64,000 bases of DNA from Nitrobacter vulgaris (GCF_002028545.1 NZ_MWPQ01000026.1:63915-127914), one strand, 5' to 3'. Positions 39,029 to 48,637 are shown, counted from the first letter of the stretch. Numbers and translations: made by a program. Notes: generated from the sequence alone by a model not told the origin.

Positions 39029-40987
39029 ATGCCTGAGGCGGCTTTCCATCAGGCAACCGTGCCGGCGAAACCTTCAGCGGACCCCACCCGGAACGCGACC
39101 CTCGGCAGGGCGCTCTTGCATCTGTGGCCCTATATGTGGCCCGGAGACCGCGCCGACCTGAAGATGCGCGTGGTATGGTCGTTGGCGCTGTTGCTTGCGG
39201 CAAAAGTCGCGACCCTGGTCGTTCCTTTCACGTTCAAATGGGCGGTCGATGCGTTGAACGGCGCAGGAAGTGCGCCCGTTCAGCCCGAAAACTGGGCGAT
39301 GTGGCTGATCGTGTCGCCGCTCGCGATGACGCTGGCTTACGGCTCCGTCCGTGTGCTGATGGCGCTGCTAACCCAATGGCGCGACGGCATCTTTGCCAAG
39401 GTCGCGATGCACGCGGTGCGCAGGCTGGCTTATCGGACGTTCGTCCACATGCACGAGCTGTCGCTGCGGTTTCATCTCGAACGCAAGACCGGCGGGTTGA
39501 CGCGCGTGCTCGAGCGGGGTCGCAACGGCATCGAAGAGATGGTGCGGCTCGTCATCCTTCAGCTTGTTCCGACGGCGGTCGAAGTCGGATTGCTCACGGG
39601 CGTACTGCTTTGGCAATTCGACTGGCGCTACGTTCTGGTGACGCTGGTGACTGTCATGGTCTACATGGCCTTCACCTACAAGGCGACGCAATGGCGTATC
39701 GAAATCCGCCGCCGGATGAACGATTCCGACTCCGATGCCAACACCAAGGCGATCGATTCGCTTTTGAACTACGAGACGGTAAAGTATTTCAGCGCCGAGA
39801 CGCGTGAAGCAAAGCGCTATGACCGGTCGATGGAGCACTTCGAGACGGCAAGCGTGCAGACCTATACGTCGCTGGCGGTTCTGAACGCGGGGCAGGCGGT
39901 GATCTACACGGCCGGGCTGACGGCCGTCATGATTATGTGCGCGCTCGGCGTGCGCAATGGCACTCATACGGTGGGCGATTTCGTCATGGTCAATGCCATG
40001 ATGATTCAGCTTTACCAGCCGCTCAACCTGATGGGTATGGTCTATCGCGAGATCAAGCAGGCGATCATCGATATCGAAAAGATGTTCGCTGTGCTGACCC
40101 GCCGTGCGGAGGTGCAGGATCGTACGGGTGCGCAACCGCTACGCATCGAGCGGGGGTCGGTGAGGTTTGAGGATGTGCGGTTTGCCTACGATCCGGACCG
40201 CCCGATCCTCAAGGGTTTGACGTTCGATGTACCTGCGGGAAAAACGGTGGCCATCGTAGGGCCTTCGGGAGCTGGAAAATCGACGCTGTCGCGGTTGCTG
40301 TTCCGCCTTTACGACGTTTCTGGCGGCCGTATCCTGATCGACGGTCAGGATATCCGCGACGTTACGCAGGAGTCCTTGCGCGCGGCGATCGGGATGGTGC
40401 CGCAGGACACCGTGCTGTTCAACGATACCATCCGCTACAACATCCGCTATGGCCGCTGGGACGCGTCGGACGAGGAGGTCGAGGCCGCCGCCAGAACGGC
40501 GCAAATCGACGACTTCATCAGGATGTCGCCTAAAGGCTATGAGACCGAGGTCGGCGAGCGCGGACTAAAATTGTCCGGCGGCGAGAAGCAGCGCGTGGCG
40601 ATCGCGCGCACGGTGCTGAAGGCGCCCCCCATCCTCGTATTGGACGAGGCGACGTCGGCGCTCGATAGCCACACCGAGCACGAAATCCAGGAGGCTCTCG
40701 AACGAGTCTCGCGCAACCGGACTTCGCTGGTGATCGCGCACCGGCTCTCCACCATTGTGGGCGCCGACGAGATCATCGTGCTTGATCGGGGGCGAATTGC
40801 CGAGCGGGGAACCCATGTCGAGCTTCTAGCAGCGGAGGGTCTTTACGCGAGCATGTGGAATAGGCAACGTGAGGCCGAGGAGGCGCGGGAGAGGCTTGCG
40901 CTGATCGGCGAGGACGAGGGCACCCCGAATCGCGCCCCACCTCCTGTGGACGATCCCCTGGTGGCGCCAACCGCCGCGGCGGGGTAG
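39029..40987 (+). CDS. Atm1/HMT1-type ABC half-transporter
   Basis: 652 residues: six-span membrane domain (about 40-335) fused to an ATPase (about 370-610). The Atm1 signature DSLLNYETVKYFSAE is present, along with Walker A GPSGAGKST, Q-loop VPQDTVLFND, ABC signature LSGGEKQR, Walker B ILVLDEATSA and H-loop AHRLST. Bacterial Atm1 homologues work as homodimers in the inner membrane and export glutathione conjugates or metal-glutathione complexes; the mitochondrial homologue supports cytosolic Fe-S assembly. A disordered Pro/Ala-rich tail of ~25 residues follows the ATPase. gor and mrp in the same window touch related glutathione/Fe-S chemistry but are not linked in an operon. Confidence 0.93.
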   Translation: MPEAAFHQATVPAKPSADPTRNATLGRALLHLWPYMWPGDRADLKMRVVWSLALLLAAKVATLVVPFTFKWAVDALNGAGSAPVQPENWAMWLIVSPLAMTLAYGSVRVLMALLTQWRDGIFAKVAMHAVRRLAYRTFVHMHELSLRFHLERKTGGLTRVLERGRNGIEEMVRLVILQLVPTAVEVGLLTGVLLWQFDWRYVLVTLVTVMVYMAFTYKATQWRIEIRRRMNDSDSDANTKAIDSLLNYETVKYFSAETREAKRYDRSMEHFETASVQTYTSLAVLNAGQAVIYTAGLTAVMIMCALGVRNGTHTVGDFVMVNAMMIQLYQPLNLMGMVYREIKQAIIDIEKMFAVLTRRAEVQDRTGAQPLRIERGSVRFEDVRFAYDPDRPILKGLTFDVPAGKTVAIVGPSGAGKSTLSRLLFRLYDVSGGRILIDGQDIRDVTQESLRAAIGMVPQDTVLFNDTIRYNIRYGRWDASDEEVEAAARTAQIDDFIRMSPKGYETEVGERGLKLSGGEKQRVAIARTVLKAPPILVLDEATSALDSHTEHEIQEALERVSRNRTSLVIAHRLSTIVGADEIIVLDRGRIAERGTHVELLAAEGLYASMWNRQREAEEARERLALIGEDEGTPNRAPPPVDDPLVAPTAAAG

Positions 40988-41105
40988 AATAGGTCCAAGG
41001 TGACCCTCCCGAATCAGGCATCGGACCAAACGGTGCTGATCGAGGGTCGATCGTGTTTTCATAAGTCACCTTCACCTCAGGTTCATTCCATATCATTAGG
41101 TGCTC

Positions 41106-41852
41106 ATGCCCATAGATCGACAGACTCTCCTATCCATCGCGAAATCCGTTCGCTCCAGCGCCAGATCCGTGCGAGCGCAGATTTCGCCGATTCATCCGAA
41201 GGGGTATCCCTTCGTCGGTGGCTTTGCATTGGCCACCATCATCTTGTTCTGGATCTGGAGCCCGCTGGGCTGGATCGGAACGCTGCTGACAATTTGGTGT
41301 GCGCTTTTCTTCCGCAATCCCGCCCGTGTGACGCCAATCCGAGAGGGTCTTGTCGTCTCGCCCGCGGACGGACGAATCTCGATGATCGCTTCGGTTGTAC
41401 CGCCCGCCGAACTCGAGCTTGGCGAGATGCCGCTGCAGCGCATTTCGATTTTCATGAGCGTGTTCAATTGCCACGTTAATCGCAGTCCGGTCGCGGGGCG
41501 GATCGAACGGATTGCCTATCGCCCGGGCAAATTCATCAATGCCGAACTCGACAAAGCGAGTGAGGACAACGAGCGCAACGCACTCGTGATCTCAACGCCG
41601 AATAACGGGCCGGTGGGCGTGATCCAGATTGCGGGGCTGGTTGCGCGCCGTATCGTCTCTTTCGTGCATGAGGGACAGACGGTCGAAGCGGGCGAACGCT
41701 TCGGGCTGATCCGGTTCGGCTCGCGGCTGGACGTCTTTCTGCCGGAGGGGACGCAATTGTTGGTGTCCGAAGGCCAGACCGCGGTCGCCGGCGAGACGGT
41801 GTTGGCGGATTTCCAGCAAACAGACGGCAGTCGGACCTTTCGAACCAGTTGA
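41106..41852 (+). CDS. psd: phosphatidylserine decarboxylase proenzyme
   Basis: 248 residues from ATG 41106 (AGG five bases upstream; a GTG at 41100 is possible). Short PSD-A form with one hydrophobic region (about 37-70). The autocleavage site is RFGSRLDVF, where the Ser becomes the pyruvoyl group; the SPADGRI and [10 protein letters not shown] motifs are conserved. It decarboxylates phosphatidylserine to phosphatidylethanolamine at the inner membrane. It is 31 bases upstream of pssA, which makes its substrate. Confidence 0.95.
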   Translation: MPIDRQTLLSIAKSVRSSARSVRAQISPIHPKGYPFVGGFALATIILFWIWSPLGWIGTLLTIWCALFFRNPARVTPIREGLVVSPADGRISMIASVVPPAELELGEMPLQRISIFMSVFNCHVNRSPVAGRIERIAYRPGKFINAELDKASEDNERNALVISTPNNGPVGVIQIAGLVARRIVSFVHEGQTVEAGERFGLIRFGSRLDVFLPEGTQLLVSEGQTAVAGETVLADFQQTDGSRTFRTS

Positions 41853-41883
41853 CCATTGAGTACCTTGCCGGGGTGCCTAGCGG

Positions 41884-42822
41884 ATGGCAGCCCCGGCAAG
41901 GCCTTCCTATATGGGGGACGTGCACACGTCATACGACCCGAAATCATCCGAGATGCGCCGCCGCCGGTTTCGTCCGATCCCGGTACGGATGCTGGTGCCA
42001 AATTTCATCACGCTGCTTGCGATTTGCGCGGGACTAACGGCGATCCGGCTCTCGACCGAGGGACGGATGGAGCTTGCGGTCGCGGCCATCGTATTCGCGG
42101 CCGTGCTCGACGGGCTCGACGGACGGGTGGCTCGGATGATCAAGGGCCAGTCGAAGTTCGGCGCCGAACTCGACAGTCTCGCCGACTTCGTCAATTTCGG
42201 TGTAGCGCCCGGCCTGATCCTCTACTTCTGGCAGTTGCACGATCTCAGCAATGTTGGCTGGATCGCAGCGATGATATTTGCGATCAGCGGCGGCCTGCGG
42301 CTCGCCCGCTTCAATGCGACGATGAATGATCCGAACAAACCGGCCTTCGCTGCGAATTTCTTCACCGGCGTTCCCGCGCCGGCGGGTGCGATCGCGGTGC
42401 TTCTGCCGATCTATCTTTCGTTTCTCGGCATACCGCAGCCCCCCGCTGTATTAACGGCGTTTTACACGTTGCTAATCGCGATCCTCATGGTGTCGCGGCT
42501 GCCGGTCTTTTCCGGCAAGGCGGTCGGGATGCGGGTGCAGCCGGAGCTCGTGCTGCCGGTATTCGTGTCGGTGGTATTCTTCATCGCGCTCTTGATCAGT
42601 TACCCTTGGGTTGTCCTCTCCTTCGGCTCGATTATTTTTCTGTTGACCCTTCCGATCGGTTGGAAATCCTATCGTGATCAGGATCTCAAGGCGGCCGTGC
42701 AGGAAACGTTTCCCGATGCGCCGTTATCCGCGGGAGCAGCCTCGCCATCCGCCGAGGCTGGCTCGCCCACCATTCCGGTCCGGCAGCGCAAGCCAGACAA
42801 CCGGTCTTCCCGTCCGCATTGA
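41884..42822 (+). CDS. pssA: CDP-diacylglycerol-serine O-phosphatidyltransferase
   Basis: 312 residues (an ATG at 41911 would remove nine). CDP-alcohol phosphatidyltransferase motif DGLDGRVARM...GAELDSLADFVNFG carries the DxxDGxxARx8Gx3Dx3D residues. About eight membrane spans and a polar C-terminal tail of ~50 residues rich in Ser/Pro/Ala. It makes phosphatidylserine from CDP-diacylglycerol and serine and forms a two-gene unit with psd, the usual rhizobial arrangement. Confidence 0.95.
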   Translation: MAAPARPSYMGDVHTSYDPKSSEMRRRRFRPIPVRMLVPNFITLLAICAGLTAIRLSTEGRMELAVAAIVFAAVLDGLDGRVARMIKGQSKFGAELDSLADFVNFGVAPGLILYFWQLHDLSNVGWIAAMIFAISGGLRLARFNATMNDPNKPAFAANFFTGVPAPAGAIAVLLPIYLSFLGIPQPPAVLTAFYTLLIAILMVSRLPVFSGKAVGMRVQPELVLPVFVSVVFFIALLISYPWVVLSFGSIIFLLTLPIGWKSYRDQDLKAAVQETFPDAPLSAGAASPSAEAGSPTIPVRQRKPDNRSSRPH

Positions 42823-42945
42823 GAAACCCTGCAGAAAGCAGTCGGGCAGCCGGACCATTGTGCGCTTGAGCGGAAATATTCAGTGATCGTTGGTCGCCGG
42901 CGGCGACCGGGCAATCTATCCATCGAAGATGGGATGCGGGGGCTT

Positions 42946-43024
42946 TAGCGCGTTTTTCTTCACGCGAACCGGTGTCCATCCTCGGGTCAAGCCCCAGGAC
43001 ATGCTTCGCTCGAAAACACTATAG
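42946..43024 (-). repeat. dispersed intergenic repeat, copy 4 (inverted, interrupted)
   Basis: Read on the minus strand: GTGTTTTCGAGCGAAG, then about 25 extra bases, then GGACACCGGTTCGCGTGAAG and AAAACGCG. The first half-hairpin of the repeat is present but the second (TCTGA...TCAGA) is missing. The extra bases include CCTGGGGCTTGACCCGAGG, itself a near-palindrome. Confidence 0.7.
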
Positions 43025-43134
43025 GTCCCCAGCGCTATTCCCCGACCGGCTGCGCGGCCACCGCACAAGACACCACGGCATCGTTGATCTCTTGTCTAGA
43101 GCTGCTGTGGTTCGACGTTAACACATTGGCAACA

Positions 43135-43151
43135 GTTACCTTTCCGGTAAC
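43135..43151. promoter_or_regulatory. inverted repeat upstream of the motA-like gene
   Basis: GTTACC-tttcc-GGTAAC, perfect 6-base arms. Position and symmetry fit an operator or a small hairpin; no regulator is identified. Confidence 0.3.
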
Positions 43152-43249
43152 GGGTCTTTAATGGCGCAAAAGCTAGGGTGTCCAGGCGTGACTCAGAACG
43201 GTTCGCGCCGCCGTCCAGGATGGCCGGTCGAGTACGCGTGGGGTTCATC

Positions 43250-44023
43250 ATGGATATCATGACCGGTGCCGGACTTGCCTTCGGCATGCTCGTAGTCGCC
43301 ATGATGATCTTCATGGGTGGCGATCTGCACATGTTCGTCAGCGAACATGCAATGATCATCATTTTCGGCGGTTCGATCGCTGCGACGATGATCCGCTTCC
43401 CGCTCGGTGCGATTCTGCACGGCCTGCCGCTCGGCGCCAAGTTCGCCTTCACCATGAGCAGGCTGTCGGCGCGCGACCTTGTCGATGAGCTGGCGCGGAT
43501 TGCGGAGATCGCTCGCAAGCAGGGACCGGTAGGTCTGGAGAAAGTCGAGACCAACGAGCCGTTCCTCGCCAAGGGAATCCGCTTCGTCGCCGACGGCTAC
43601 GACCTTGAATTCATCCGCGACAATCTCGAGCGCGACCGCGACAATTTTCTCATGCACCTCGATGAGGGAAGCAAGATCTACCGCGCAATTGGCGATTGCG
43701 CGCCGGCGTTCGGCATGATCGGCACGCTGATCGGCATGGTGCAGATGTTCGCCAACATGACCGATCCTTCCAAGCTGGGGCCGTTCATGGCGACCGCGCT
43801 GCTCGCGACGCTTTACGGCGCGCTCGTCGCCAACCTGTTCTGCCTGCCGATCGCGGATAAGCTCCACGGCAAGCTGCTGGACGAGGAAACCAATCGTACC
43901 TTGATCATAGACGGCATCCTGATGATCCGGGATTCGAAGAGCCCGGCGCTGGTGCGCGAAATGCTGCTGGCCTATTTGCCGGAAAAGCATCGCCACGAAG
44001 AAGGCGAGCCGGTTCCAGCCTAG
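43250..44023 (+). CDS. MotA/PomA-family stator (proton or sodium channel) protein
   Basis: 257 residues from ATG 43250. Four hydrophobic segments (about 5-25, 32-52, 158-178, 190-212) with a large cytoplasmic loop between the second and third. The TM3-TM4 motif CAPAFGMIGTLIGMVQM...ATALLATLYGALVAN is typical of MotA/PomA. With the MotB-like gene downstream it forms an ion-driven stator. No flagellar structural or chemotaxis genes are in the window, so it may be an extra stator pair or serve a non-flagellar machine. Copy 3 of the dispersed repeat separates it from the MotB-like gene. Confidence 0.85.
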   Translation: MDIMTGAGLAFGMLVVAMMIFMGGDLHMFVSEHAMIIIFGGSIAATMIRFPLGAILHGLPLGAKFAFTMSRLSARDLVDELARIAEIARKQGPVGLEKVETNEPFLAKGIRFVADGYDLEFIRDNLERDRDNFLMHLDEGSKIYRAIGDCAPAFGMIGTLIGMVQMFANMTDPSKLGPFMATALLATLYGALVANLFCLPIADKLHGKLLDEETNRTLIIDGILMIRDSKSPALVREMLLAYLPEKHRHEEGEPVPA

Positions 44024-44123
44024 GCGTTTTCAAGAATGGATACCGGTTCGCGTGAAGACAACGCGTCAGATCAAAAATCATAGAGCCACGCTTCTGATTC
44101 TTTCAGAAGCGGAAAGGCTCTAG
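44024..44123 (+). repeat. dispersed intergenic repeat, copy 3 (inside the mot gene pair)
   Basis: Starts directly after the motA-like stop: GCGTTTTCAAGAATGGATACC, shortened in the GAGCGAAG part relative to copies 1 and 2, then GGTTCGCGTGAAGACAACGCGT, and the hairpin GCTTCTGA-ttctt-TCAGAAGC inside AGAGCC...GGCTCT. It ends 15 bases before the motB-like start. Confidence 0.85.
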
Positions 44124-44137
44124 TCGGGAAACCAGCG

Positions 44138-44968
44138 ATGGCCAAAAAGAAGCGCGGCGATGCGCATGGCGGAGGGCACGGCTGGTTCGTCACGTTCGCG
44201 GATCTGATGGGCCTTATGATGAGCTTCTTTGTGATGCTTGTCGCATTCTCCACGATGGATAATCAAAAGCTCAAGATCGTCGCGGGCTCGATGCGCGATG
44301 CCTTCGGTTCCCAGACCCAGGTGCGATATTCCGGCATCATCGAATCGGATGGGCTGCCGACGCGGCCCAAGCTGAAGAACGCCGCGCGCGTCCCGCCGGA
44401 TGAAACCTCCACGACCCCGACCCCCGATGAACAGGAGCGTTCCAAGACTGCCGGCGCTCGCCTCAAGACGGATCGCGAGTTCGCGCTTGCGTCCGCGTCG
44501 CTGCGACAGGCGCTGCAGGATATGCCGGAACTGACAGAGCTCTCCAAACACATCATGTTCGAGGAAACCAAGGAAGGCCTCAACCTGGAAATCGTTGACC
44601 AGGATGGCCGGTCCATGTTCGCGGAGGGTTCAAAACAACCTTATGAGCGGACGCGGATGCTGATCAGTAAGCTTGCGGCTCCGCTCGCGGCGACGCCGTT
44701 TCGGATCTCAGTTACCGGCCATACGGCTGCGAACTTCATCGCAATGCGCAGCGATTATGACGGCTTCGACCTGTCGGCGGACCGCGCCAACGTTGTTCGT
44801 CAGATCCTTGAGCGGGAAGGGCTACCTCCGAGTCATATCTTCGCAGTATCGGGCAAGTCGGACAGCATGCCTTTGTTTCCGGACGATCCGTCACTGGCGG
44901 CAAATCGGCGCGTGACCATTACCTTGATGCGCGAGCCTCCTCCGTTGCCACCGAATTTGAAACCCTGA
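44138..44968 (+). CDS. MotB/OmpA-type stator protein
   Basis: 276 residues. N-terminal Lys/Arg/Gly-rich segment, one membrane span with the plug motif WFVTFADLMGLMMSFFVML that contains the ion-binding Asp (FADLM), a Ser/Thr/Pro linker, and a C-terminal OmpA-like peptidoglycan-binding domain (about 150-270; VTGHT, DLSADRANVVRQIL, GKSD and AANRRVTI). It anchors the MotA-like channel to the cell wall. Spacing to the motA-like gene is 114 bases, filled by the repeat. Confidence 0.87.
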   Translation: MAKKKRGDAHGGGHGWFVTFADLMGLMMSFFVMLVAFSTMDNQKLKIVAGSMRDAFGSQTQVRYSGIIESDGLPTRPKLKNAARVPPDETSTTPTPDEQERSKTAGARLKTDREFALASASLRQALQDMPELTELSKHIMFEETKEGLNLEIVDQDGRSMFAEGSKQPYERTRMLISKLAAPLAATPFRISVTGHTAANFIAMRSDYDGFDLSADRANVVRQILEREGLPPSHIFAVSGKSDSMPLFPDDPSLAANRRVTITLMREPPPLPPNLKP

Positions 44969-45116
44969 TTTGCCGCGAGTATTATGTTACCGGACGAAGT
45001 TGTCGGCCGCCGGGCAGGTTGGTGGCGGACTGTCAATGTTATTCGATGATTGACGGACCGGTGCTTGTGCGCGATAGCCCGGATCAAAACCATCATCAGA
45101 GCGTTGGCACGATACC

Positions 45117-47021
45117 ATGGCCGTCAGCGATCCAATTGCCGGAGCCAAAGGCGAAGCTCCGGCGAAGACGAGCGGCCTTTGGGCGTTAACGCTCGGAAGC
45201 ATCGGCGTGGTCTTCGGCGATATCGGAACGTCGCCCTTGTACGCTTTCCGCGAGGCGGTCGATCACGCCGCGCAACAGGGCGTGGTGACGCCTGCGATCG
45301 TGCTCGGTGTGCTGTCGCTGATCCTGTGGTCGCTCTTTATCGTCGTGACTGCGAAATACGTTCTCCTGCTGCTGCGTGCCGATAACAACGGGGAGGGCGG
45401 AACGCTGTCGCTGATGGCACTCGGGCAGCGAGCGCTGGGGCGGCGGAGTTTGCTTCTGCTGGCGCTCGGCGTGGTCGGCGCCTCAATGTTCATCGGCGAT
45501 TCCATGATTACGCCGGCGATCTCGGTGTTGTCCGCTGTCGAAGGATTAAAACTCGCCGCGCCGGGGCTTGAGGATTACGTCGTTCCACTGACAGTGGTGA
45601 TTCTGATTATGCTGTTCGCGGTGCAGAGCCACGGCACCGCGCGGGTTGCTTCGGCGTTTGCTCCGGTGATGGCGCTGTGGTTCGTGACGATTGCAGTCCT
45701 CGGCGTTCTGCACATTCACGAGGATCCGAATGTGCTGTTGGCGGTGAATCCCTGGTACGCCATTCACTTCCTGCTTAATCACGGTGTGCTCGGCCTCGTC
45801 ATCATGGGCCTGGTCTTTCTGTCGGTCACGGGCGGCGAGGCGTTGTACGCCGATCTCGGCCACTTCGGTCGCAAACCAATTCAGGTGGCCTGGTTCTGTC
45901 TGGTATTGCCATCGCTGCTGCTGAACTATTTCGGACAGGGGGCGCTGGTCCTCGCCCATCCCGACGCCATCGACAACACCTTCTACCGTCTGGCACCCGC
46001 GCCGTTGATCCTGCCGCTTGTTATTCTTGCGACCGCCGCCACGGTGATCGCCAGTCAGGCAGTCATTACAGGCGCCTATTCGCTGATCCGTCAGGCGGTG
46101 CAGCTCGGCCTGCTGCCGCGCTTCGAGGTGCGCTACACATCCGAGGCCCATGCCGGTCAGATTTATCTGCCGCGCGTCAACATGCTGTTGCTGATCGGTG
46201 TGCTGATGCTGGTGCTGTTATTCCGCACCTCCAGCGGCCTCGCGTCCGCCTACGGTATCGCCGTATCCACCACGATGGTCGCTGACGGCATCATGGGCTT
46301 TGTCGTCGTCCGGAAGCTTTGGAATTGGCATGCAGCGACCGCGGTCGCATTGGTCGTCCCGCTTGTCATTGTCGACGTGATGTTTTTCAGCGCCAATCTG
46401 CTCAAGCTGTTTGATGGGGCATGGGTGCCGCTTTTGTTCGGCATCGCCATGGTGGTGCTGATATGGACATGGCGCCGCGGCGTGGCAATTCTCATCAAAA
46501 AAACCAGGCGTATTGAGGTGCCGCTTCAGGATCTCATTCAAAGCCTTGAAAAGCGGCCGCCGCACATCGTCAAGGGCACAGCGGTGTTTCTGACCAGCGA
46601 TCCCAATTTCGTGCCCACTGCGCTTCTACACAATTTGAAGCACAACAAGGTTCTTCACGAACACAATGTCATCCTGACGATCGAAACCGCGCAAACGCCC
46701 CGCGTCGATCCCACCGAGCGCGTGCGCATGGAAAACATCAGCGAAAAGTTCTCGATCGTCACCCTCCGCTTCGGCTTCATGGAATCGCCGAATGTTCCGA
46801 AAGCTTTGGTGATCGCGCGCAAGCTTGGCTGGCAGTTCGATATCATGTCGACTTCGTTTTTTGTCTCGCGCCGGTCGCTGAAGGCTTCCGCGCACTCGGG
46901 AATGCCTGCCTGGCAGGATCGGCTATTCATCGCGCTGAGCCGGTCGGCCAACGATGCGATCGATTATTTCCAGATTCCGACCGGACGCGTTGTCGAGGTG
47001 GGAACGCAGGTCATCATTTAG
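45117..47021 (+). CDS. kup: low-affinity potassium transporter Kup
   Basis: 634 residues, full-length KUP/HAK family. About twelve spans in the first 460 residues; the family motifs [30 protein letters not shown] and [13 protein letters not shown] are intact. The C-terminal cytoplasmic domain (about 480-634) follows. It takes up K+ with protons across the inner membrane. Relatives often have two or more kup copies; only one is here. It is likely monocistronic, with the rhodanese gene starting 106 bases after its stop. Confidence 0.96.
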   Translation: MAVSDPIAGAKGEAPAKTSGLWALTLGSIGVVFGDIGTSPLYAFREAVDHAAQQGVVTPAIVLGVLSLILWSLFIVVTAKYVLLLLRADNNGEGGTLSLMALGQRALGRRSLLLLALGVVGASMFIGDSMITPAISVLSAVEGLKLAAPGLEDYVVPLTVVILIMLFAVQSHGTARVASAFAPVMALWFVTIAVLGVLHIHEDPNVLLAVNPWYAIHFLLNHGVLGLVIMGLVFLSVTGGEALYADLGHFGRKPIQVAWFCLVLPSLLLNYFGQGALVLAHPDAIDNTFYRLAPAPLILPLVILATAATVIASQAVITGAYSLIRQAVQLGLLPRFEVRYTSEAHAGQIYLPRVNMLLLIGVLMLVLLFRTSSGLASAYGIAVSTTMVADGIMGFVVVRKLWNWHAATAVALVVPLVIVDVMFFSANLLKLFDGAWVPLLFGIAMVVLIWTWRRGVAILIKKTRRIEVPLQDLIQSLEKRPPHIVKGTAVFLTSDPNFVPTALLHNLKHNKVLHEHNVILTIETAQTPRVDPTERVRMENISEKFSIVTLRFGFMESPNVPKALVIARKLGWQFDIMSTSFFVSRRSLKASAHSGMPAWQDRLFIALSRSANDAIDYFQIPTGRVVEVGTQVII

Positions 47022-47127
47022 AGTCTGGCGGCGCTTGATTTTATGGGCGCAAGGGGCGACCTTGCGCGGCCGGAAAGCGGACGAGCGGCGGGCGAACGCC
47101 CAATGCAAAAGCGCAAGGGAGAGTGCG

Positions 47128-47463
47128 TTGGCGGATCAGAATTTTGTAGTTCACGATTTGTCGCCGGAAGAGGTATCGAAAGGCATTGCCGATGGCCGCT
47201 ACCTGCTGGTCGACGTGCGCGAGCCGAACGAGGTCGCGGCGGAGGCCTTTCCGGACGCGGCCGTTGTCGCTCTGTCGGCCTTTGATCCTGCGGCGATTCC
47301 CGACCCGCAAGGCAAGCAGGTCGTGTTTGCCTGCCGCTCCGGCAAGCGCTCGGTGACTGCTTCGCTGGCGGCGCAGGAGGGAGGTCTTGCTTACGACAAG
47401 CATCTCGCTGGCGGGATTCTTGGATGGAAGGCGGCAGGATTGCCGACGCGGCCTGGCGGCTGA
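47128..47463 (+). CDS. single-domain rhodanese
   Basis: 111 residues from a TTG at 47128, chosen because AGGGAGA lies about seven bases upstream; a longer frame from 46954 would overlap the kup end. Rhodanese-like fold with LVDVREPNEVA and the active loop VFACRSGKRSV, in which Cys is the persulfide-forming residue. It probably transfers sulfane sulfur in the cytoplasm. The aminotransferase gene follows 15 bases later. Confidence 0.85.
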   Translation: MADQNFVVHDLSPEEVSKGIADGRYLLVDVREPNEVAAEAFPDAAVVALSAFDPAAIPDPQGKQVVFACRSGKRSVTASLAAQEGGLAYDKHLAGGILGWKAAGLPTRPGG

Positions 47464-47478
47464 GAGTTGATACTCTCG

Positions 47479-48633
47479 ATGAACAAGGTCTTCGCCGACC
47501 TGCCGGTTACCATTTTCGAGACCATGTCGCAGCTTGCGCGTGATAACGATGCCATCAATCTCGGGCAGGGTTTCCCCGACGATCCGGGTCCGGAGGATAT
47601 CCGGCGCGCGGCGGCAGACGCCGTTCTCGACGGCTACAATCAATATCCATCGATGATGGGAATTCCGGAGTTGCGGCAGGCGATCGCCGCTCACTACCAC
47701 CATTGGCATGGCCTCTCGGTCGATCCGGCGACCGAGGTTATGGTTACCTCTGGCGGCACGGAAGCGTTGACCAGCGCCATTCTTGCCATGGTCGAGCCTG
47801 GCGACGAGGTCATCGTTTTCCAGCCGGTCTACGACTCCTATCTCCCGATCATCAGGCAGGCCGGCGGCATTCCGCGCCTGGTTCGTCTGGAGCCGCCGCA
47901 TTGGCGGATCACGGAGGATGCGTTGCGCGGCGCTTTCACGCACAAGACGAAGGCGGTGCTTTTCAACAATCCGCTCAATCCGGCCGCGGTGGTCTATCCG
48001 CGTGAGGATCTGGAGTTGCTGGCGCGGTTTTGCCAGGAGTTCGATGTGGTCGCGATCTGCGATGAAGTCTGGGAGCACGTCGTTTTCGATGGCCGCGAGC
48101 ATCTTCCGCTGATCACCATTCCCGGTATGCGCGAACGCACTATCAAAATTGGCTCGGCCGGGAAGATATTTTCGCTCACCGGCTGGAAGATCGGCTTTGT
48201 CTGCGCCGCGCCGCCGCTGCTGCGGGTCACCGCGAAGGTGCATCAGTTTCTCACCTTCACGACGGCACCCAATCTTCAGGCTGCGGTTGCCTACGGCCTC
48301 ACCAGGCCCGACGATTTCTTTTTCGAGATGCGCCGCGAGCTGACGCGACGCCGGGACCGTCTGACTCGTGGTCTTGAAGACATTGGATTTCCCGTACTGC
48401 CCTCACAGGGAACCTATTTTTTGACGGTGGACCTTGCGCCGCTCGGCCTCAATGAAACCGATCAGGCTTTCTGCAGGCGTATCGTGACGGACTATAAGGT
48501 CGCGGCGATCCCGGTTTCCGCGTTTTATGAACGGGATGCGATCACCTCGGTCGTGCGTTTCTGTTTCGCAAAGAAGGATGCCACGCTCGACAGCGCGCTG
48601 GAGCGCTTGTCCGACGCGATGCATGCTCTTTAG
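47479..48633 (+). CDS. class I/II PLP-dependent aminotransferase (methionine/kynurenine type)
   Basis: 384 residues from ATG 47479; a TTG four codons earlier is possible. Fold type I motifs: NLGQGFPDDPGP, TSGGTEALTSAI, NNPLNPAAVV, AICDEVWEHVVFD and the PLP lysine in IGSAGKIFSLTGWK. The NLGQGFPDF-like start and GSAGK(I/T)FS motif resemble the YbdL/kynurenine aminotransferase group acting on Met or aromatic amino acids. The substrate is inferred. The start is preceded by the palindrome GAGAGT-tgat-ACTCTC (47463-47478), which could partly mask ribosome binding. Confidence 0.88.
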   Translation: MNKVFADLPVTIFETMSQLARDNDAINLGQGFPDDPGPEDIRRAAADAVLDGYNQYPSMMGIPELRQAIAAHYHHWHGLSVDPATEVMVTSGGTEALTSAILAMVEPGDEVIVFQPVYDSYLPIIRQAGGIPRLVRLEPPHWRITEDALRGAFTHKTKAVLFNNPLNPAAVVYPREDLELLARFCQEFDVVAICDEVWEHVVFDGREHLPLITIPGMRERTIKIGSAGKIFSLTGWKIGFVCAAPPLLRVTAKVHQFLTFTTAPNLQAAVAYGLTRPDDFFFEMRRELTRRRDRLTRGLEDIGFPVLPSQGTYFLTVDLAPLGLNETDQAFCRRIVTDYKVAAIPVSAFYERDAITSVVRFCFAKKDATLDSALERLSDAMHAL

Positions 48634-48637
48634 GACG

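Larger units (their letters stand above)
42823..43249. other. 427-base intergenic region upstream of motA-like gene
   Basis: No gene seen. It contains repeat copy 4 (42946-43024) and, at 43135-43151, the inverted repeat GTTACC-tttcc-GGTAAC, about 100 bases before the motA-like start and a possible operator. The motA-like frame can be extended into 43178 by a GTG, but conservation starts at 43250. Confidence 0.6.

Noticed and set aside
47463..47478. GAGAGT-tgat-ACTCTC palindrome before the aminotransferase start
   Set aside because: Six-base dyads of this kind are expected by chance; nothing links it to regulation. Kept only as a note in the gene entry.
47041..48243. 400-codon minus-strand frame opposite the rhodanese and aminotransferase genes
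   Set aside because: Antisense to two well-supported genes; composition typical of a shadow frame.
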